Shown piece by piece: positions 58,466 to 64,000 of a DNA stretch of 64,000 nucleotides; position 1 is the stretch's first letter; each line of letters opens with the position of its first letter. A model generated the notes under the pieces. The model had not been told where the DNA came from. It worked only from the letters and a program-made list of their open reading frames with translations, and searched no databases. The stretch comes from Pegoplata infirma (taxonomy: Eukaryota > Arthropoda > Insecta > Diptera > Anthomyiidae), in contig OY992536.1 of assembly GCA_963921195.1 (NCBI GenBank), positions 329,299,038 through 329,363,037 on the forward strand, given 5' to 3'. The position numbers and the translations under genes were made by a program.

Positions 58466-59463
58466 TCACCTACAATAGCGGATATAGTCCTCGATACCTT
58501 ATTAGACGACGTAATAACTGAATTGGAAGAAAAGAAAATTTACATTAAGTACATAACAAAATATGTAGATGACATTTTAGCAGTAATTAAAATAGACGAC
58601 CAGGATGAAATCCTAAAAACGCTAAACAATTATCACCAAAAAATACAGTTTACTATTGAAGTTGAGAAAAATGGTGAAATTTCATACTTGGACACAAAAT
58701 TGAAAAGAAATGAGGCCAAGATTAATTTTGATTGGTATACAAAGGAAACCGCTTCAGGAGAATTATGAACTTCAATTCTGCACAACCTAGAAGTCAAATT
58801 TTAAACACAGCACAAAACTTTATTGACAGAATATTAAAAATAAGTGACACACAATTTCACACCAAAAATATAGAAAAAATATTTAAAATATTAACTGAAA
58901 ACAGTTTCCCTAACAAAATAATAAAAACATTAATAGAAAATTCTAACAGGCGATTAAAAAATAACAACCAAGGTGACAACACTGAAAACGCAGAGGAAAA
59001 AAAGAAATTTTACAGTGTAAAATACATACCTGGGCTTACGGACAATAGAAGCATAAAACAAACAATAGACAATAAAGTAAACTTAGCTTACAAACCCAAC
59101 AAAACACTCAACACAATTTTTACTAAGGTAAAAGCACCAGTAAAAAAGGAACAACAGAACAATATCGTATACGAAGTAAAATGCAAAGGAAATTTAGAAG
59201 AAAGCTGTGATATGATTTATATAGGGACAACGAAGAGAGCACTATCAACAAGAATGGGAGAACATCAAATGGATGTTACGCGGGGGAAAGAAGCAACAGG
59301 TTTAGCACAACATTTAATAAAAAACACACATATAGCTGACTTCGAAAATGTAAAGATCTTAGACTTTGAAAAGTTAGAAAGAAAAAGATATAGGTATAAA
59401 AGAAAGCTTGCGTATTCAAAAGAACATCACGAAGACAATGAACGTAAAGGAAAACACAAATAA
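58466..59463 (+). pseudogene. Penelope-like element: RT C-terminus and GIY-YIG endonuclease
   Basis: The frame from 58466 gives SPTIADIV, then KYVDDILAVI, the RT catalytic YVDD motif, and the ISYLDTKL and WYTKETASG blocks of Penelope-like RTs. A frameshift near 58755-58765 moves the reading to the next frame (RIMNFNSAQPRSQ). About 145 residues on in that frame a GIY-YIG nuclease follows: VYEVKCKG, then MIYIGTTKRALSTRMGEH. Cys151, Cys159, His194 and His200 form the linked CCHH zinc-binding pattern. The final catalytic Glu seems absent (ERKRYRYKRKLAY region is all basic), but alignment is uncertain. The N-terminal RT is missing, so it is 5'-truncated and dead. Confidence 0.9.
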
Positions 59464-59815
59464 CATTAATGCCAGCTACATAGTTGCCATAAATTAGAAA
59501 ATCTGTGATATAGGAGTAATATGTTTTAAATTTAATTTATGTTTTATGTTTTGTATGTTTTATGTTAAATGTAAAGGTTTTTAATTTTTCTTTTAATGTA
59601 ACAACGTAAAATATTGTAAGTTTTATATGTTTTTGGAAAAAGTTTTTTGTTTAATAAATGTTTTTATTTAATAAATAGACGACCCCCTGAAGATGTCGGC
59701 CGACGAAACGTTGGGAAAATTGTAAAAAAAAAAATTTGTTTTAATTACAAGGAAATTTTAGGCCTGATTAGCTTAATAACAACTAAATCTAGGATAGATA
59801 TATTGTTTGGATGAT
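59464..59815 (+). mobile_element. Penelope-like element 3' region
   Basis: Downstream of the ORF about 220 bp of AT-rich UTR leads to the hammerhead-like motif, then AATTACAAGGAAATTTTAGG and CCTGATTAGCTTAATAAC. The last part resembles the fragment at 3.1 kb. The element boundary is not certain. Confidence 0.6.
59683..59715 (+). ncRNA. Hammerhead-ribozyme-like motif downstream of the Penelope ORF
   Basis: Stem I CCC (59684-59686) with GGG (59713-59715); CTGAAGA (59687-59693); one extra T; stem II GTCGG/CCGAC (self-complementary, 59695-59704); GAAA (59705-59708); minimal stem III ACGT; then T at 59712 as the cleavage-site base. Same strand and 3' of the ORF, as reported for Penelope-like elements. 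All required core bases are present; stem II has no loop, so only a dimer could fold. Confidence 0.65.
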
Positions 59816-59830
59816 AGATTCGAGTTCATG

Positions 59831-61953
59831 CACTCAAAATAATAACTCTGTTAAATTACAGAAAAACTCTGCTAATTAAACAGAGTACACCATACTTTTC
59901 CAGCTAACAACATTTCTTGGTAATTTTACTAAAAAACTCTGTAAAATGATTTTGGCAGAAAAAACTGTTAATTTACAGAGTTTATAGTAAAATATTGGTT
60001 AAATATGAAAGCTTTTTTACAGAGAAAACTCTGTAATTTTACCATATAACTCTGTAGAATTATTTGGACAAAAAAAACTGTTAATTTACAGAGTTTCTAG
60101 TAAAATATTGGTTAAATAAACCACCATTTAGCAAGGAAAACTATTAAATTTACATATATTTGATGCAAAAGAGCTAAAACACCTCAATTCAACCGAGGAG
60201 TTGACCGCACCCCCTCCAAATTTAATGAAATTAAGTACTGGGGTTTACTTTAATTAAAGAGAGATTTTGTCAATTTTTCAGGCTTCTGGTCATTCCAGTA
60301 TTAGAGATATGCGGTCTTGAAAATTAACAAAATCGTATGTATTTGACAAAAGTGTTCTGAGATAAATAAAGATAACTCTAAAAGTAATAACAATACAGGT
60401 CTCAGTCAGGTTGCAAATAATAGGTAATGAGACAGCCTTTAAAATGGCATTCCCCGAGATTTTTTTTGAAAAAGGTCAAAGGTCATTGGTTTTAACCTTA
60501 ATTTTTGGAGAGCTATATCTCAAAAAACGATATTTTTAAAATTTTGGAAAAAATATATGTTGTTAAGAATCATCTATACTACTTAAGTTTAAATTTTCAC
60601 GATGGAGACTTCATTGGAACTTTTAATATTAATATTAAAACATTATGACAGGAAAGAAAAAGCGGTGTAATTTCCCTTAGAAAAAAAAAATATTTTTTTT
60701 TTGTTTTTGAAATTCTGGTATCAAAATAGATTTTTCTGAATGTTTTTGACGTGCTGAGTCCAAATATGAGCTTTGAACTGGCCTATCGCTATTACTTTTC
60801 AAGATATATGCACCTAAATGTTCAAAAAAACACAGCAATAGCATTTTATCAATTTTCACACTTTTATGTGCAGATATCTCGAAAACTAATAGCGATAGGC
60901 CAGTTCAAAGGTCATATATGGACTCAGCACCTCAAAAACATTCAGAAAAGTGAACTTTTATACCAGAATCTCAGAGAGAAAAAAAAATTTTTTTTTTTTT
61001 CTAAGGGAAAATACCCGCTATTTCTTTCCTGTCACTATGTTGCTATTAATATAAAAAGTTCCAATGAAGTCTCCATCCTAAAAATTTAAACTTAGGTAGC
61101 ACAGGTGACCCTTAATAACATACATTTTTTCCAAAATTTTAAAAATATCGTTTTTTGAGATATAGCTCTCCAAATATTGAGGTTAAAATCAATGACCTTT
61201 GACCTTTTTCAAAAAAAAACTTGGGGAATGCCATTTTAAAGGCTGTCTCAATACCTATTATTTGCAACCTGACTGAGATATGTATTGTTATTACTTTTCG
61301 AGTTATCTTTTTTATCTCAGAACAGTTTTGCCAAATATATACGATTGTGCCAATTTTCAAGACCCCATATCTCGGGAAGAAAAACTACCAGAAGTCCAAA
61401 ATTTTGGCGCTATGATTTTTTTGTAAGGGCCCAACTATATTCCAAGTTTCATCAAATTCGAAAGGGGTAAGGTCAAATATGCTACTTTTTTCGGTTGAAT
61501 TGAGGTGTTTTAACTCAAAAAAAAAATTTACAGAAAAAACTCTGTAAATTTACAGAGTTTAGTTAAATGCATGTTATTTTGTAAAATTTTTATAAGATTT
61601 CTGAAAAATAAATTTTGATAACTTTTTTTGCTACCTTTTCAACTTTTTCTCAAAAAAAACAATTACAGATAAAATTTTGATGTTTGGTAACAAAAACTAC
61701 TCAAAACAGAAAACTTTTTTGGTTATAAAAAATGCTTAGATCTGTATTTTAGCAGAAAACTCTGATAATTATCTGTTAAATTAAGATTACAAAGTAAAAA
61801 GTAATATAACAGAGGAAACTTTGTTTTTGTCACAACAAAATACAAACTTTTTTCTTTAAATCTGTGTTTTGAAAGAAAACTCTGTCAAATATCTGTTGAA
61901 TTGAGATTACAGTCATTTTACAGAGTATTTTACAGAGTTATTATTATGAGTGT
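59831..61953. mobile_element. CACTC-ended MITE (CTCTGT repeats) carrying a foldback
   Basis: The ends are CACTCAAAATAATAACTCTG and, inverted, CACTCATAATAATAACTCTG. Subterminal ACTCTGTAAATTTACAGAGT-like words repeat on both sides, more than ten times in all. The foldback 60171-61516 sits inside. Flanks are TG on both sides rather than TA. Confidence 0.7.
60171..61516. mobile_element. Foldback, GAGYTAAAACACCTC family, copy 2
   Basis: A complete 1346-bp copy flanked by AAAA on both sides. The ends are GAGCTAAAACACCTCAATTC and GAATTGAGGTGTTTTAACTC. It lacks the SINE of copy 1. The arms pair across nearly the whole length (CCTATCGCTATTACTTTTCA with its partner near 60885-60905). Confidence 0.9.
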
Positions 61954-62760
61954 GGGGTCGAAATACACTAAGATTTGTTGGTCTGGCTTCTGTGTCACAA
62001 AGAACCTTTATTTTTTTTGTTGGGCTGCGTAATTGGGTGGAGAAAAACTTTTTTTTTTTCTGAATGTCGAAAACGGAAGAAATATTGGACCCGTAGGACA
62101 ATAACTTCGGCTTCCTTTTTTGACCTTGAAATGTTGCTTTTTTATCCAAAAGTCAACTTTCCCAACCCCGACGTTTTCCAAATTAAAAAAAGGGTAAATT
62201 TGCTCCACCCTACTACGTAATGTTTCTTATCATGTTGGAAAATTTAATTTTTTGAACATTTTAAAGAGAAAATTCTAGTCTTTCGAAAAAGATTGGAGAC
62301 AAGTGATTCGCCAGCCAGGACCTTCGTTTAAAGGCGTTCAAAAATGGACAAAAAGGAAATTTTTTGGCTCTTAGGACGTGACATAAAATTTTCCTAATTT
62401 TTAAATTCCTAATTACATTTTTTTTGTTTTCATCTTAAAAGCAGCGAAAAACCTCAGATTTGTAGAGCGGTGTTATCTTTAAAGGTTAAAAAATAAATTT
62501 AAAAAAACTACATAAAATACATCATAATATAAATGCATTATATATAATAATACATTATAATTATTATTATTTACATTTCCTCTCTGGTAGAACAACAAAA
62601 CTTTTAAAGTGCCCTAGGCATTATTACAGTCTAAAACTCATACAACGTATTAAAACTTTTATGCAAAATTTACACATACACACATAAGTATACAAATGAC
62701 TTATAGTCTTGGTGGCATATGACGGTGTCAGCAGTCAGCCGTCAGCCAGCTAGAAAAACA
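61954..62760. other. Intergenic sequence
   Basis: No gene is seen. Short CATA/CACA simple repeats run at 62670-62700 and (CATA)n at 62766-62785. Frames of 66-81 codons at 61.9-62.2 kb overlap on both strands with no family resemblance. Confidence 0.45.
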
Positions 62761-62829
62761 CATTACACATACATACATACATACCCAGTCAGAAAATACA
62801 ATCGGGTCAGTGTCGGCAAAGCGTTGGCA

Positions 62830-63025
62830 ACAGTGGCCCAAACGCTGGTATAACGTCGGCTATACAAATTTACAACGTCTCCCCAACGACTAAATGATAA
62901 CGTCAGAGTACGGTCTGGCGACGCTATTTTCTGACGTCGGCAAGGCGTTGGATTTATAAATTTTACAGTGACCTCCCAACGTCAAAAAAATAACGTCAGA
63001 GGATGGTTTTTCGACGCTTTTGTAC
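62830..63025. repeat. Diverged tandem duplication, GC-richer, CpG-containing
   Basis: Two units of about 95-100 bp share GGCGTTGG/GCGTTGG, TATAAATTT.ACA, CTCCCCAACG, ATAACGTCAGAG and CGACGCT (62838-62925 and 62937-63020). The unit has several CG dinucleotides, unlike its surroundings. Confidence 0.6.
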
Positions 63026-63439
63026 AACTTAAAGAAAATAATATATGAGCAAATATTTTCCAAGACGGTAAAAGAACTTTTATGCTCATCTGGATTTTGT
63101 GTGGGCTTTCTTTGTTTTTAACCATTTTATGTATTTTTTTAATAAATATTCGACCGAAAAACTTCCAAAGAAAAAATGTGGCAGTGAAAAAAAGTACTAT
63201 GTTAACTGTTTATTACGCTTTTTTTAATAATAGAGTTGCATTTTTTTTTTAATTGATGTCATATTTATTGTTTCTTTACAATACAGCAGCAGGAAACTGC
63301 TGCACAAAAAAAAAAAAACAGCAAAACCAAAAGTTTTTGGTATTGGTATAAAAGAGAGAAGAATTTCAGACAAGAAAAAACATTGCAATTCGATATTAAA
63401 TTCAAAACATTGATTTGAAAATAAATTCTTTAACATTTT

Positions 63440-63900
63440 ATTTAAAACTAGCTGCACCCGGTCCGCGCTACTAGGCCAGCTAGTAGCCTTTTGTTCCACT
63501 CTCGGTAAGCATTATCTATAGAGAAATCTCAACAAAATCAGTTCAGCCATTTTTGCGTGATTGCGAAACGGACAGACGTAACGCTAAGTATAGTACAAAG
63601 CAAATTTGTCATTTTAGGCATTTTTATCGAATCGTGGATAATTATTGCCTAAAGTTCCAATTTACAGCACAGATAGTACTAACCGAGGACGCGGTTAGTA
63701 CTATCTGTGCTGCAAATTTAATGGAAATCGGTTTAGCACTTTTTTTTATTTAATAAAAAAAGAAGTGCCATTTTTATACCCCTTTGCGAATCGCCTATTA
63801 TATGAACCACAATTCCCGCTCGGTTAGTGCTATCTTACAATTAGTGACAGATTCGGCTTAGCCGTTTTTGCGTGATTGCAAAACACGCAGATATAATTTT
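63440..63900. mobile_element. Repeat remnant with GTTTTTGCGTGATTGCGAAAC-type motifs
   Basis: AACTAGCTGCACCCGGTCCGCG followed by TCAGCCATTTTTGCGTGATTG and GAAACGGACAGACG is a common insect-repeat style of sequence. TTAGCCGTTTTTGCGTGATTG recurs at 63860. Between them lies a perfect hairpin (63665-63712). Element type is not assignable. Confidence 0.4.
63665..63712. repeat. Perfect 21-bp-arm hairpin with 6-nt loop
   Basis: The arms CAGCACAGATAGTACTAACC(G) and their exact inverse enclose AGGACG. The word TTAGTGCTATCTTACAATTAG at 63825 resembles the right arm, suggesting an old repeat unit was inverted and duplicated here. Confidence 0.85.
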
Positions 63901-64000
63901 TAATTAAATTCTGAGTTTTTCCTTGTCCGGAGTTTAAATTATCCTAGGAGGGGTGGTATTTTTTATTATAATATTTAATTTTCTTTAGAATGCTGTTAAT

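Overview
This is an AT-rich, eukaryotic, non-coding stretch made almost entirely of transposable elements. I found no host protein-coding gene, rRNA or intact tRNA that I can support. The organism is most likely a fly (Diptera, probably a higher fly). The main evidence is six to nine copies or pieces of a mini-me-like element: a short element with a GTCY/GACR proto-microsatellite, a conserved core after it, and a GGAGGGTATAAAA end, known from dipterans. Penelope-like, non-LTR, SINE, hAT-like, piggyBac-like and foldback elements are mixed with it. The species cannot be named from this window.

Layout. 135-4898 is a hAT-like foldback with a perfect 8-bp target duplication. It carries a second hAT-like element, inverted-repeat elements, a piggyBac-type MITE with TTAA duplications, and a Penelope remnant with a hammerhead-like motif. 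5-8 kb holds a SINE piece, a foldback, a degenerate short-repeat array and a TA-flanked MITE. 8.3-11.35 kb is a LINE reverse-transcriptase relic split by a hAT-like element, which itself holds a mini-me copy with a 740-bp GACA/GACG array. 12.3-14.4 kb has a reverse mini-me copy, a MITE and a 1.07-kb palindrome. 17.3-21.6 kb is a foldback loaded with four other elements, then two further MITEs. 21.6-24.8 kb has a hammerhead-like motif and nested foldbacks with a SINE. 26.4-29.4 kb has a hAT-like element with an 8-bp duplication and a Mutator-like foldback. 33.4-41 kb is a 7.5-kb inverted-repeat element with 0.6-kb arms and at least six nested insertions. 43.6-50.4 kb has a 1.5-kb palindrome whose empty site is present at 49 kb, plus more MITEs. 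52-53.3 kb has a mini-me copy and the 3' end of a LINE ORF2. 54.5-57.8 kb is a broken foldback with two insertions. 58.45-59.8 kb is a 5'-truncated Penelope-like element (RT tail plus GIY-YIG endonuclease) followed by a hammerhead-like motif. 59.8-62 kb is a MITE holding a foldback. The last kilobase holds repeated motifs and a perfect 21-bp-arm hairpin.

Nothing here works as an operon or pathway. What can be read is an insertion history: many insertions can be dated relative to one another because target duplications, paired arms or paralogous copies show the sequence before insertion. The only protein-coding signatures (Penelope RT/GIY-YIG, LINE RT, LINE ORF2 C-terminus) are all broken or truncated. 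All boundaries were read by eye; repeat families are defined here by comparison within the window, and superfamily names rest on terminal motifs and target duplications, not on transposases.
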